This document shows, piece by piece, positions 42,757-51,060 of a DNA stretch of 64,000 nt (within the stretch, counting starts at the first letter, position 1; each line of letters opens with the position of its first letter). Position numbers and translations under genes: made by a program. Source of the stretch: Flavobacterium sp. SUN052. Its GTDB lineage: Bacteria > Bacteroidota > Bacteroidia > Flavobacteriales > Flavobacteriaceae. The notes under the pieces are model-generated. The model was not told the DNA's origin, made no database searches, and saw nothing but the letters and a program-made list of their open reading frames with translations. Location of the stretch: contig NZ_JAPQNS010000001.1 of NCBI RefSeq assembly GCF_028867935.1, positions 248,001 through 312,000 on the forward strand, read 5' to 3'.

Positions 42757-44544
42757 TTATTGCTTCACAACTTTCAGCGTTTTCAACTGCTGCCCGGTGC
42801 TAATCTGAAGCAGATATATACCAGCTGGTGCCCCAGCGGGCATTCGTACGGTTTCCGTATGCTGATCCGTTTCAATGATGTGCTTTTGCTCAACCAGAGC
42901 ACGCCCAGTCAGATTCACGACGGTAAATCGAACGGCTTTTCCTCGGGCCCCCTTCACCGATACGTCAAATTGCTCGCCCACTGGATTCGGGTAGAGTACG
43001 GCATCTAACGAACCGCCCAATTCAGGGTTCGTAAACCGGGCTAAACTACATTCGCTCGTAAACAGGCGCGAAACGACCTGTCCGTGCTGGCGGGCTTCGA
43101 GAGTAAACGTTGTTCCTGCCCGCTGCCAGTAGGGTATCGTAAAGTCTGCGCTGGCTGACCAGTCGCGAAGGCCAGCCACTCGGTACTCAACGGGGGAGCC
43201 GGAACCACCGCTTACCTGTAGGTTTAATCCACCGCTGTTGCAATCGTAGTTTGGGGGCAGCAACGATAGGGGGCTCGATGACGATTGTGCGGGACTGAGT
43301 TTCCAGAGGGTTCCGTCGCGGGTGTCGAAATATACCTCACCCCGGAATGTAGTCAGATTGAATGGATTGGAGCCTGTTGCACCCGGTGTGAGCTCGCCCA
43401 CCAGACGAGTGCCCATGGCCGTACCGTCGGTTTGCCACAATTCCAAACCCATTGTACCATCATCGCCCGAGAAATACAGTAATCCGTTCGCTACCGCCGG
43501 TTTGACGAAGGCGATTCCATAAGCGGGTCCGGGGTTCAGATCCCGAACGGGGGTTCCGTCGAGTTGGCTCAACTCCACGCCGGTAGTTGCGGAGTTAGCA
43601 GGGCCGTAGAGTTGCCCATTGAACCGTACGCTGTATTCGTCCCGCAGCACCTCTGGACTGGGGGTGGGTGTCACGGGTTCAAAAGTCTCTGTTGTTCGGT
43701 TTTGCCGCGAGGTGGGCTGTATTCCCGCTGCAATGGGCCGCTGGTAGAGGTCACCGAAAGCGTTGAAATAAGCTGGTTGACTTGTTGTCGTTGCCGGTCC
43801 AAACAGCACGGTACCCGCCGTTGTGCCATCGCTTTTCCAGGTCGACCATTGTTTGGTTACGCTATAAAAGAACGTTAAGTATAGTCCGTCGACCCCAACG
43901 CCCCACGTTTGCAGTGTCCCCGGCAATTGCCGAACTAGGCTCGTTCCGGTGACAGTACCGTCGCTGCGAAACAGATCGGTTTCCTGGTAAGTGGGTCCCG
44001 ATGCCGTGTTGAAATACAGGATACCATTGAACACTTTGGGGGCATCGGCCCGGCGGGCTAGTTGAAACGTACCTTCCGGTGTTCCGTCGGTGCGCCATAA
44101 ACCACCAAGCACCTTGAAAATGACTAAACCGTTATAAAAAAGCAGGTTGGCGCCCCCAATATCGCTGAAGTTACGGATCAGTACGGTGCCCGCTTCGCTG
44201 CCATCCGTTTTATAGAGCCCCGTTCCAGCGAAGAAATATAAGGTTCCGTTTGCATCAAACAGACTGGTTGGCGCGCTGGACCCCGACGACGGGCCAGGTG
44301 TAATGTCCTTCACCAGCCGTGTTCCTTCGGGCGTCCCGTCGGTGCGCCACAATTCAACACCGCTCGTGCCATCACGGCCAACGAAATACAAATTGTTACC
44401 CGACACGGTGAGCTTAGCTTCGTAGGAAACATCGGACATGGGTCGGAACACTCCGTTTTTCAGGAGGGGTGTGAACGTCTGGGCCATGCCATCGAACACA
44501 AATAGTAGCAGAAGGCTACTCCATAAGTACGTTAGTTTGTTCAT
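42757..44544 (-). CDS. ELWxxDGT-repeat secreted protein with T9SS sorting tail
   Basis: A 595-residue secreted protein. Signal peptide MNKLTYLWSSLLLLFVFDGMAQ. Repeats of about 50 residues carry variants of ELWRTDGTPEGT (GVELWRTDGTPEGT, LYKTDGSEAGT, LWRTDGTPEGT, LFRSDGTVTGT, WKSDGTTAGT, LELWQTDGTAMGT) and are predicted to form a beta-propeller. The C-terminus (about 515-595) is a type A Por-sorting domain: LDAVLYPNPVGEQFDVSV to IYLLQISTGQQLKTLKVVKQ. It should be moved out by the type IX system. Function unknown; such proteins are surface or adhesive components. Confidence 0.9.
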   Translation of the reverse strand: MNKLTYLWSSLLLLFVFDGMAQTFTPLLKNGVFRPMSDVSYEAKLTVSGNNLYFVGRDGTSGVELWRTDGTPEGTRLVKDITPGPSSGSSAPTSLFDANGTLYFFAGTGLYKTDGSEAGTVLIRNFSDIGGANLLFYNGLVIFKVLGGLWRTDGTPEGTFQLARRADAPKVFNGILYFNTASGPTYQETDLFRSDGTVTGTSLVRQLPGTLQTWGVGVDGLYLTFFYSVTKQWSTWKSDGTTAGTVLFGPATTTSQPAYFNAFGDLYQRPIAAGIQPTSRQNRTTETFEPVTPTPSPEVLRDEYSVRFNGQLYGPANSATTGVELSQLDGTPVRDLNPGPAYGIAFVKPAVANGLLYFSGDDGTMGLELWQTDGTAMGTRLVGELTPGATGSNPFNLTTFRGEVYFDTRDGTLWKLSPAQSSSSPLSLLPPNYDCNSGGLNLQVSGGSGSPVEYRVAGLRDWSASADFTIPYWQRAGTTFTLEARQHGQVVSRLFTSECSLARFTNPELGGSLDAVLYPNPVGEQFDVSVKGARGKAVRFTVVNLTGRALVEQKHIIETDQHTETVRMPAGAPAGIYLLQISTGQQLKTLKVVKQ

Positions 44545-44802
44545 AACGTTGAGTAATTGGACAAATGAACTAGTAGATAAAGAAAATAAGGATTGTCAGG
44601 CGGGCCGGGAACGCTGGTTACTGCCTGTTGAGCACACAGACACATTGGGCAGGGTCCCGTGTTGCAGAAAGTCGAAAAATTTACGTCGGTCAATAATTTT
44701 CTCAAATAGTAAGCTTTAGTGCAACAGACCAGAATCGTTTTGGTGTCTGTACACTGCCGGACCCTGGCAGAGAACAAGTCCGGTAAACTCAGCACTCGGC
44801 TT

Positions 44803-45786
44803 ATGAACTACTTGATAAAACTGATTGGGCTTTGCCTACTGCCGCTTGTGATCAGCTGCAATCGCTATATCGATGTGCAGCCGACTCCCGACAAAGGGCC
44901 GCCGACCAGCACGGTCAGGACGCTTATTGATCACTATCCGCAGGCGCAGGATATTGAATTCACTACGCTCGTTCCCAACCACTTCTGGCGGGCTACCTTC
45001 ACCTATCAGCGGCATCGCTACCAGGCCCTGACCAGCCCCGCACAGTTGCTAACCACCGACCAACTAGTGGAGGGCACAATCGCTGACTCGCTCACCCGAC
45101 TGTTGGAGTCCACGGTGATTGCCGGTGGCGCGTTCCATAACCCCCGTTTTCGTCAGTTTGAACTCAATCGCACCGTGGTCCATCCCAACGGGCAGTTCAT
45201 TGATACCTACGCGGACTATACCTGGCAGCAGCAGTCATTCACGCTGCGTTGGTCCATTGCCTGGCCACCAACGGGTAAGCCATTCTATAATTTGTATCTG
45301 TTACCCGTTCAGATGACCCAGTACACGACCGACCAGCTAACGGACCTGCCCGAATCGATCCAGGCTTCGCTGCGCCAACAGGGCATGGTGTTTACGGAGG
45401 CTCAAATTGAGATGGACGGTTCCGGCAAGCGACGCTATTTGCTGTTTATTCAACAGCCATCCCGCCCCCCAGCTGATCAGTATTGGCAACTCAGCTACGA
45501 CGAGGAGGGAAAGTTTCTGGCCGCTACTAATTCCGCCACTGCACAGTATTTCCAACAGCTTGATCGTTTGCCTCCGGCTGTTCAACAGTATCTACAACGG
45601 CCTGAACTGGCAGGTTTTGGATTGGGGACGAAGGGTGGGCAATTTGGCTCTTTTGCCCGTCACGATTTTGGTTCGCTGACCACCTATGCGGTGAATGTCG
45701 AAAAAGGCAAACAAGCCTGGCAGATGCTGTTTTCGGGTGAAGGCCAGTTAATCAGCCGGTCTTTTCTGGCGTACGGCTCATTTTAG
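44803..45786 (+). CDS. Lipoprotein with PepSY-like repeats, upstream of the sigma factor
   Basis: A 327-residue lipoprotein from the ATG at 44803: MNYLIKLIGLCLLPLVISCN with lipobox Cys20. The mature part shows repeated alpha/beta units resembling putative beta-lactamase-inhibitor-like PepSY domains, such as STVRTLIDHYPQAQDIEFTTLVPNHFWRATFTYQRHRY and later LDRLPPAVQQYLQRPELAGFGLGTKGGQF. The function of these Bacteroidota proteins is not known. It precedes the ECF sigma gene by 39 nt, and sigma and anti-sigma-like genes overlap, so all three are probably one operon; the lipoprotein could then be a periplasmic or outer-membrane signal input. Confidence 0.75.
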   Translation: MNYLIKLIGLCLLPLVISCNRYIDVQPTPDKGPPTSTVRTLIDHYPQAQDIEFTTLVPNHFWRATFTYQRHRYQALTSPAQLLTTDQLVEGTIADSLTRLLESTVIAGGAFHNPRFRQFELNRTVVHPNGQFIDTYADYTWQQQSFTLRWSIAWPPTGKPFYNLYLLPVQMTQYTTDQLTDLPESIQASLRQQGMVFTEAQIEMDGSGKRRYLLFIQQPSRPPADQYWQLSYDEEGKFLAATNSATAQYFQQLDRLPPAVQQYLQRPELAGFGLGTKGGQFGSFARHDFGSLTTYAVNVEKGKQAWQMLFSGEGQLISRSFLAYGSF

Positions 45787-45825
45787 TAATTAATCAGCGA
45801 TTCTGTCTCTAACTGATTGTTGTTC

Positions 45826-46413
45826 ATGGCGTTATTTGGCCGCAAGTCGTACCGAACCCTGACTGAACTGGTTGTGGGTTGCCAGCAAGGGCAGCCGAGG
45901 GCGCAGCGAGCCTTTTATGAACGCTATCAGGGCCGGATGCTGGGTGTCTGCGTGCGCTACGCCCGCACGGTAGCCGAAGCCGAAGATATTTTTCAGGAAG
46001 CCTTTTTGAAGGTGTTTGCTCATATTGATGAACTGACCAAACCGGAGTCTGCCGATAGTTGGGTGAAGTCAGTGGTGGTTCGCACAGCAATCAACTATTA
46101 TCACCGCACGACTCGCACGCAGGAGCACCTCACGGGTTACGAAGCCATGAGCGAGTCCCCCGCCAGCGACGACCACCTGCATTTGCTGGCTGGATACGAT
46201 CAGGAAGCGATTCTGGCTCTGCTGGCCCGCCTTTCCGACGATTACCGACTGGTGATCAATTTGTATTTGATTGAAGGGTACACCCACGCCGAAATCGCTG
46301 CTTTATTAATGATTCCCGAAGCTACCGTCCGTTCCCGTTTTAGCCGGGCGCGACAGTGGCTGCTAAACTATATCGACCAACATGGCCTCCAACGACATGA
46401 ATTCCTGGGATGA
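45826..46413 (+). CDS. ECF-type sigma factor of the trans-envelope module
   Basis: A 195-residue sigma-70 family protein starting MALFGRKSYRTLTELV. Region 2: RAFYERYQGRMLGVCVRYARTVAEAEDIFQEAFLKVF (residues about 28-66). Region 4: LSDDYRLVINLYLIEGYTHAEIAALLMIPEATVRSRFSRARQWLL (about 140-185). The YERYxxxMxxVCxRY and QEAFxKVF forms resemble the Bacteroidota-rich ECF21-like group. A TTG at 45817 in frame is a weaker start. The gene overlaps the next one by 32 nt, which implies coupling with the anti-sigma-like protein that probably holds this factor inactive at the membrane. Confidence 0.92.
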   Translation: MALFGRKSYRTLTELVVGCQQGQPRAQRAFYERYQGRMLGVCVRYARTVAEAEDIFQEAFLKVFAHIDELTKPESADSWVKSVVVRTAINYYHRTTRTQEHLTGYEAMSESPASDDHLHLLAGYDQEAILALLARLSDDYRLVINLYLIEGYTHAEIAALLMIPEATVRSRFSRARQWLLNYIDQHGLQRHEFLG

Positions 46414-47827
46414 AGACGCTGATGAGCTGTTGCGCCAGCGATGGCAACAGGAATTTGCCAATTTTGAGGTTCAGCCCCGCCCGTCACTGAGCCAACGCAT
46501 TCTTAGCCCCCTCGCCAGAGGGCATTGGCGCCGATTCAACCGCCGGGTAGTGGTGAGTGTTTTGTTCCTGTTGCTGACTGGCGTGGGCGTAGGTTACTAT
46601 GTCCGTTTTGGTAAGGAAGTCGTTCTGACGCCCACGCGCCAGCCAGACCGCTCAAGTTCAAGCCGGGTACTATCCGGTAGCGAAGTCAATACCCCCACTG
46701 ATTCTTCAGACCGGACTAAGTTGCCAGAACGATTTAGTGCAGAGAAGCCATCAAATCAATCTCCAACGGACCATCCATTAACCGAGCCGAAAGACATTAA
46801 GTTGAGGCCAACCACTTCTGGTGAAGGTGATTTTGCTCATACCCCACGCCCCACCGTCCGTCAAACCCCTCCGGCAAAAGCCCTGCAGCGAAGCCAAGTT
46901 AGTTTAGGAGACAGTGCAGTTTCCACTAAACCGTTTTTCTCTGAACCCAATCGCTCATTGGGTACTGGCTTGCCCCTGAAGCGGTCTGAGAGAGACCAAG
47001 TGTTTCGTCAGGAATCGCAGAACACGGTTAACGTAATGGCGGATGAGCCGGTGGCGGATCGTCAAGGCAATGCATCCACCCCCAATGTACCCAATGTGGA
47101 ATCTCCCAATGGCGCGCTGGCTTTGGACTGGACTGTGCTTAAACCGGTTGGGATTAAACCATTAGCCAGCTCATTCAGTACGCTGTCTTCCCGCTCGCTA
47201 ACTCGCCCAAATCCGGCCACTGAACACCCGGCAGAAACGACTGTTTCCCGCAACCCGAAACGCTGGTTTGTGGAAGTGGTACCGCAGAGCAGCTTTCAGT
47301 GGATGCGTGCTTCTTCAACATCCACTGAACACCTGTCTCAGGTCGGTGCGCCGGGCGCTTTCTCTCCGGCTACGTGGGGTTATCAAGTTCGGGGCGGCCT
47401 GCGCTTTCGGCACTGGCAGGCTCAGCTGCTGCTGGGGCAGTTGCGAACCTGGGCCAATTACACCGTTACCGAGAACCGATATCGTGTAGAACCTAAGGTA
47501 ACGAATCCTTACGAACTCGTGCGGGAATCGCACGTTGTCACGGAAAATAGGTTACTCCCAATGGTTGGGGCGGGTCTCAGCCAGAATCAGCTCCTGTTTC
47601 ATGGCCGTTATTCGGTCGAGCTGGGCGGGCAGGTTATGTACTTGCCAACGAATGCCCAAACCCTGGTTGGCCTGCGGGGTAGTGCTGGTCGGCGGGTGAT
47701 AAAAAACAACTATGAGGGCTTAATTGGGCTTTCACTCGACTATGGGATGAACCACCTCGTCAATGAGCAGAAGCAACTAGCTATTAGGCCGCTGATTCTA
47801 GGCGTTGTTTTTCGATTACAACCTTAA
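46382..47827 (+). CDS. Anti-sigma-like protein possibly spanning both membranes
   Basis: A 481-residue protein. Residues 1-50 are cytoplasmic, acidic then basic (WDEDADELLRQRWQQEFANFEVQP), an anti-sigma-like start. One membrane helix spans about 55-76 (RVVVSVLFLLLTGVGVGYYV). Then about 215 residues (78-293) are low complexity, rich in S, T, P, N, Q and K, surely disordered. Residues 294-481 alternate hydrophobic and polar residues in about eight strands (RWFVEVVPQSSFQW, WGYQVRGGLRFRHWQAQLLLG, MVGAGLSQNQLLFHGRYSVELGGQVMYL, LILGVVFRLQP), like a small outer-membrane barrel. This layout is that reported for dual membrane-spanning anti-sigma factors in Bacteroides. An alternative ATG is at 46397. 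The barrel reading is inference. Confidence 0.75.
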   Translation: MASNDMNSWDEDADELLRQRWQQEFANFEVQPRPSLSQRILSPLARGHWRRFNRRVVVSVLFLLLTGVGVGYYVRFGKEVVLTPTRQPDRSSSSRVLSGSEVNTPTDSSDRTKLPERFSAEKPSNQSPTDHPLTEPKDIKLRPTTSGEGDFAHTPRPTVRQTPPAKALQRSQVSLGDSAVSTKPFFSEPNRSLGTGLPLKRSERDQVFRQESQNTVNVMADEPVADRQGNASTPNVPNVESPNGALALDWTVLKPVGIKPLASSFSTLSSRSLTRPNPATEHPAETTVSRNPKRWFVEVVPQSSFQWMRASSTSTEHLSQVGAPGAFSPATWGYQVRGGLRFRHWQAQLLLGQLRTWANYTVTENRYRVEPKVTNPYELVRESHVVTENRLLPMVGAGLSQNQLLFHGRYSVELGGQVMYLPTNAQTLVGLRGSAGRRVIKNNYEGLIGLSLDYGMNHLVNEQKQLAIRPLILGVVFRLQP

Positions 47828-47909
47828 ATACTCTACTAACTCATGGGATCGAGATAGAAACGTACGAAATTCAAATTGTTGGGTTTGTGCGAATACAGAT
47901 GCCATTACC

Positions 47910-48806
47910 TTATGATTCCCATTGCACGTATTGTTGCCAGTTATGCTGTTCCTTGAAGCCCAGCATTTCACGGATTTTGCGATTAGAAAACAAGGCTTCA
48001 TGCTCGCCTAATTCGCGAGCAATGGGCACACCAGGGAAGAACGTTTCGGCCAGTTCTTTGCTGGGAATAATGGCACCGTTGTGATCATTTCCAGCGTTGA
48101 AAACCTGGAATCCAAGGTTATCTTTTTGCAAACACAAATCCACAATTTGTCCCAAGTCACGCGCGTCGATATAACAGAAGGCATTCCGGCGTCGCACTTC
48201 AGGGTTCTTAAAATAATGGGGGAACAGTTCCGCATATTCGTGCGGTTCAATCACATTGCCGATCCGAAGCGCATAAATATCAACCCCCGACCGTCGCTGG
48301 AAGCTGCGTGCCGTTTTTTCATTAACAACCTTCGATAAGCCGTAACTATCCATGGGGTCAACGTCGTAATCTTCTTCCATAGGCAAGACTTTAGGATTGG
48401 TCTGGCCGTCTGAAAAACAGATGCCATAGGTGGTCTCTGACGAAGCAATGATAATCTTCCGGATGCCCAGTTTGACGGCTGCTTCAATTACATTATAAGT
48501 ACCGATGGTGTTGACCCGAAACGTTTCATTATCGGGGTTGATCAAAATTCTGGGTACGGCCGCGAAATGAACCACCGCATCAAATTTAGGTACGCCATTA
48601 CCTGGCTCTAACTCACCTAAGTTAGCATACGAGCTCATCGCATTAAACATTTGTCCGGAATCAGTAATATCAGCGATGAGGTTATCAACCCCTGGGTGAT
48701 TCAAAGGTTTCAGGTCTACATTCATCACTTTGTGCCCTTGTTCGAGAAGGTAAGGAATAACGTGTTTGCCTGCTTTCCCCGATCCCCCTGTAAAGAATAT
48801 TCGCAT
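47910..48806 (-). CDS. NAD-dependent epimerase/dehydratase (extended SDR)
   Basis: A 298-residue extended SDR. MRIFFTGGSGKAGKHVIPYLLEQGHKVMNVDLKPLNH gives the Rossmann glycine motif and the acidic NAD site. VHFAAVPRIL, IIASSETTYGI (catalytic Ser) and YGLSKVVNEK (YxxxK) follow. The substrate is likely a nucleotide sugar or other polyol, as for UDP-glucose 4-epimerase relatives. It is convergent with the anti-sigma gene (82-bp gap, no hairpin) and has a 510-bp region upstream that holds a pseudogene remnant. Confidence 0.9.
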   Translation of the reverse strand: MRIFFTGGSGKAGKHVIPYLLEQGHKVMNVDLKPLNHPGVDNLIADITDSGQMFNAMSSYANLGELEPGNGVPKFDAVVHFAAVPRILINPDNETFRVNTIGTYNVIEAAVKLGIRKIIIASSETTYGICFSDGQTNPKVLPMEEDYDVDPMDSYGLSKVVNEKTARSFQRRSGVDIYALRIGNVIEPHEYAELFPHYFKNPEVRRRNAFCYIDARDLGQIVDLCLQKDNLGFQVFNAGNDHNGAIIPSKELAETFFPGVPIARELGEHEALFSNRKIREMLGFKEQHNWQQYVQWES

Positions 48807-49079
48807 TTTAGGTATGTATTCTATTAGTTGATACTGATTTGTCTTATTACTAGCCGATACTGTTGGTGTTACTGACAGTCCATTATGAGATGCCTATTGT
48901 TCGACAGGCCACCCCCTAATGCCAAGTTCATCACTCCAACTTGTTGGAAAGGGACTGCATCGGCGGTTCGTCAACATTTGTACAATTGGAGATAGTTCGG
49001 TGACCAGCTACTTTCTTTCCGTCGAATACGGCCTAGTCCAGAGTCCTCTCATTGATGTTGATACCAATAAAGTAGCGAA

Positions 49080-49135
49080 GATGATGCTATTTTTCTCAGC
49101 TAATGGAGGGCAACTGGGTTCGGGTATATCGGTAA
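49080..49135 (+). pseudogene. 3' remnant of a GH16 glycoside hydrolase gene
   Basis: These 56 bases align with the last 57 bases of the intact GH16 gene (42602-42658): 50 identical bases, six substitutions and one missing C in the CC of TTTTTCCTC. With the missing base restored the reading is DDAIFPQLMEGNWVRVYR followed by a stop, against DDAIFPQRMEVDWVRVYQ in the intact gene. As it stands the frame is broken by the deletion. No GH16 similarity could be followed upstream of 49080. The terminator at 49151 lies just behind, as after the intact gene. Confidence 0.75.
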
Positions 49136-49150
49136 ATAATTAGTTCAGGT

Positions 49151-49200
49151 AACAACACAAACGCCCCCCCTCAGAATCTAGGGGGGGCGTTTGTGTTGTT
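49151..49200 (+). terminator. Perfect 21-bp hairpin after the GH16 remnant
   Basis: AACAACACAAACGCCCCCCCT (49151-49171) pairs perfectly with 49180-49200, with an 8-nt loop, followed by ATTTTA. No intact gene ends nearby on the plus strand; the next gene starts at 49318. It probably terminated the now decayed GH16 gene. Confidence 0.75.
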
Positions 49201-49317
49201 ATTTTATACGCACTTCCAACAAAGTTAGGTAGGCGCTGGTTAACTATATTAAATTACTAGATATTCTTGGTTTTAGTCAATCTAAACATTAACACATCAA
49301 TTTCACAAAACTCACGT

Positions 49318-49716
49318 ATGGGAATTACCTTAACACAAGCAGAAAGTATTATTGCAGCAGCCAAAAGTAAAGCGACCGAACTTGATCTGAAAATGAACAT
49401 CGCCGTGGTAGATGCCGGGGCGAACCTGGTGGCATTTGTCCGCATGGATGGTGCCTGGCTGGGATCGGTGGACATCTCTATCAGAAAGGCGAAAACAGCA
49501 CGTTTCTTCGACATGAACACCGGCGAGTTAGGCAAACTCTCACAACCGGGTGGTGCCTTATATAACATCGAACATTCAAACGGGGGCCTCATCACATTCC
49601 CCGGTGGCATTCCACTCAAAGACGCCAATGGAGAAGTAGTTGGTGCCGTGGGTGTATCGGGCAGCACAGTCGACAACGACCATACCGTGGCACAGGCTGG
49701 AGCCGACGCGCTCTAA
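49318..49716 (+). CDS. GlcG/HbpS-like DUF336 protein
   Basis: A 132-residue protein from the ATG at 49318 ([22 protein letters not shown]). DUF336 marks are [61 protein letters not shown] and [12 protein letters not shown] at the end. Relatives bind heme (HbpS) or support glycolate use (GlcG); many sit next to oxidoreductases. It lies 72 nt before a formaldehyde dehydrogenase gene on the same strand and may assist it, though the job is unknown. No signal peptide. Confidence 0.9.
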   Translation: MGITLTQAESIIAAAKSKATELDLKMNIAVVDAGANLVAFVRMDGAWLGSVDISIRKAKTARFFDMNTGELGKLSQPGGALYNIEHSNGGLITFPGGIPLKDANGEVVGAVGVSGSTVDNDHTVAQAGADAL

Positions 49717-49788
49717 ACCTACCAATTTCCCTTTACGGGAGGTTTTTCACTTTCGCTTGAACCTTCCCAAACTCAAACTCCAATTCTT

Positions 49789-50982
49789 ATGGCAAGTAAT
49801 CGTGGCGTCGTGTATATCGGGCCGGGCAAAGTTGAAGTGCAGAGCATTGACTTCCCCGAACTGGTAAACCCCAAAGGCAAGAAGATTAATCACGGGGTGA
49901 TTCTGAAAGTGATTTCAACCAACATTTGCGGCAGCGATCAGCATATGGTTCGTGGCCGTACAACTGCTGAACCAGGTTTGGTTTTGGGTCACGAAATTAC
50001 CGGCGAAGTAATTGAGCTTGGGTCCGATGTGGAATTTCTCAAAAAAGGTGATATCGTATCGGTGCCGTTCAACGTAGCTTGTGGCCGATGCCGCACCTGC
50101 AAAGAGCAACAAACGGGTATCTGCCTGAATGTAAATGATTCGCGTGCGGGTGGAGCCTACGGATACGTAGATATGGGCGGTTGGATTGGCGGACAGGCAG
50201 AGTACGTGATGGTTCCCTACGCTGATTTTAATCTCTTACGTTTTCCCGACAAAGAGCAGGCTATGGATAAAATCCGTGATCTGACCATGCTCAGTGACAT
50301 TTTCCCAACCGGGTTTCATGGAGCCGTCAAAGCGGGCGTTGGACCGGGGACAACAGTTTATATTGCTGGTGCTGGTCCGGTGGGTATGGCCGCTGCTGCA
50401 TCGTCCCAATTACTTGGTGCGGCCGTGGTGATTGTGGGCGATATGAACAAAGCTCGCCTGGCCCATGCTCGTTCTATCGGTTGCGAAACGGTCGATCTCA
50501 ACGAAGATGCTACCCTCGCTGATCAGATCGCTCAGATTTTGGGTGTTCCCGAAGTCGACTGTGCCGTTGACTGCGTTGGCTTTGAAGCGCGTGGTCACGG
50601 GGGCGAGGTCAAGAAAGAAGTACCCGCTGCGGTGCTGAACTCGCTGATGGAGATTGCGCGGGCAGGTGGAGCTATCGGGATTCCCGGCCTTTACGTGACA
50701 GAAGATCCAGGAGCAGAAGAAAAATCGGCTAAAACGGGTAATCTGGCGATACGGTTTGGATTAGGCTGGGCCAAAAGTCATTCGTTTTTCACGGGGCAAA
50801 CCCCCGTCATCAAATACAACCGACAGCTAATGATGTCGATTCTGTACGACAAAGTTCAGATCGCTAAAGCTGTAAACGTCGAAGTTATCACCCTCGACCG
50901 TGCACCCGAAGGCTATGCTGAATTTGATAGTGGAGTAGCCAAGAAATTTGTGCTTAACCCGCATGGTTTGATCCCGGCGTAG
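49789..50982 (+). CDS. Glutathione-independent formaldehyde dehydrogenase (zinc MDR)
   Basis: A 397-residue NAD-dependent zinc dehydrogenase. Catalytic zinc ligands are in STNICGSDQHMV and GLVLGHEITGEV; the structural zinc lobe is CGRCRTCKEQQTGIC. The insertion GYVDMGGWIGGQAEYVMVPYAD and SDIFPTGFHGAVKAGVGPGTTVYIAGAGPVGM are typical of Pseudomonas putida-type formaldehyde dehydrogenase, which keeps NAD tightly bound and can act as a dismutase. Expected role: detoxification of formaldehyde without thiol cofactor. It follows the DUF336 gene and ends before a strong terminator. Confidence 0.92.
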   Translation: MASNRGVVYIGPGKVEVQSIDFPELVNPKGKKINHGVILKVISTNICGSDQHMVRGRTTAEPGLVLGHEITGEVIELGSDVEFLKKGDIVSVPFNVACGRCRTCKEQQTGICLNVNDSRAGGAYGYVDMGGWIGGQAEYVMVPYADFNLLRFPDKEQAMDKIRDLTMLSDIFPTGFHGAVKAGVGPGTTVYIAGAGPVGMAAAASSQLLGAAVVIVGDMNKARLAHARSIGCETVDLNEDATLADQIAQILGVPEVDCAVDCVGFEARGHGGEVKKEVPAAVLNSLMEIARAGGAIGIPGLYVTEDPGAEEKSAKTGNLAIRFGLGWAKSHSFFTGQTPVIKYNRQLMMSILYDKVQIAKAVNVEVITLDRAPEGYAEFDSGVAKKFVLNPHGLIPA

Positions 50983-51003
50983 CCGTACAAAGGTCGAGTA
51001 ACT

Positions 51004-51043
51004 AAAACAGCCCCACCCAGGATTCCTGGATGGGGCTGTTTTT
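51004..51043. terminator. 19-bp hairpin with T-run between dehydrogenase and lepA
   Basis: AAAACAGCCCCACCCAGGA (51004-51022) and TCCTGGATGGGGCTGTTTT (51024-51042) pair with one mismatch, followed by T. It lies 22 nt after the dehydrogenase stop and 18 nt from the stop of convergent lepA, so it probably works both ways. Confidence 0.8.
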
Positions 51044-51060
51044 ATGACAAAACCTGTAGC

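Larger units (their letters stand above)
48807..49317. other. Gene-poor region with a decayed GH16 end
   Basis: This 511-bp stretch has no supported gene. It contains an accidental open frame (48919-49143), the GH16 remnant at 49080-49135 and the strong hairpin at 49151-49200. It must also hold the promoter of the epimerase and perhaps that of the GlcG-like gene; no exact TAnnTTTG was found. The best near match is TATTCTTG at 49262-49269. Confidence 0.6.

Noticed and set aside
44541..44795. Cysteine-rich minus-strand open frame upstream of the ELWxxDGT gene
   Set aside because: No signal, no motif, and it crosses the 5' region of two divergent genes; probably chance.
48919..49143. 74-codon open frame just before the 49151 hairpin
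   Set aside because: The stop and hairpin made it look real, but its end is a different frame of the GH16 remnant (49080-49135); the conserved reading is out of this frame.
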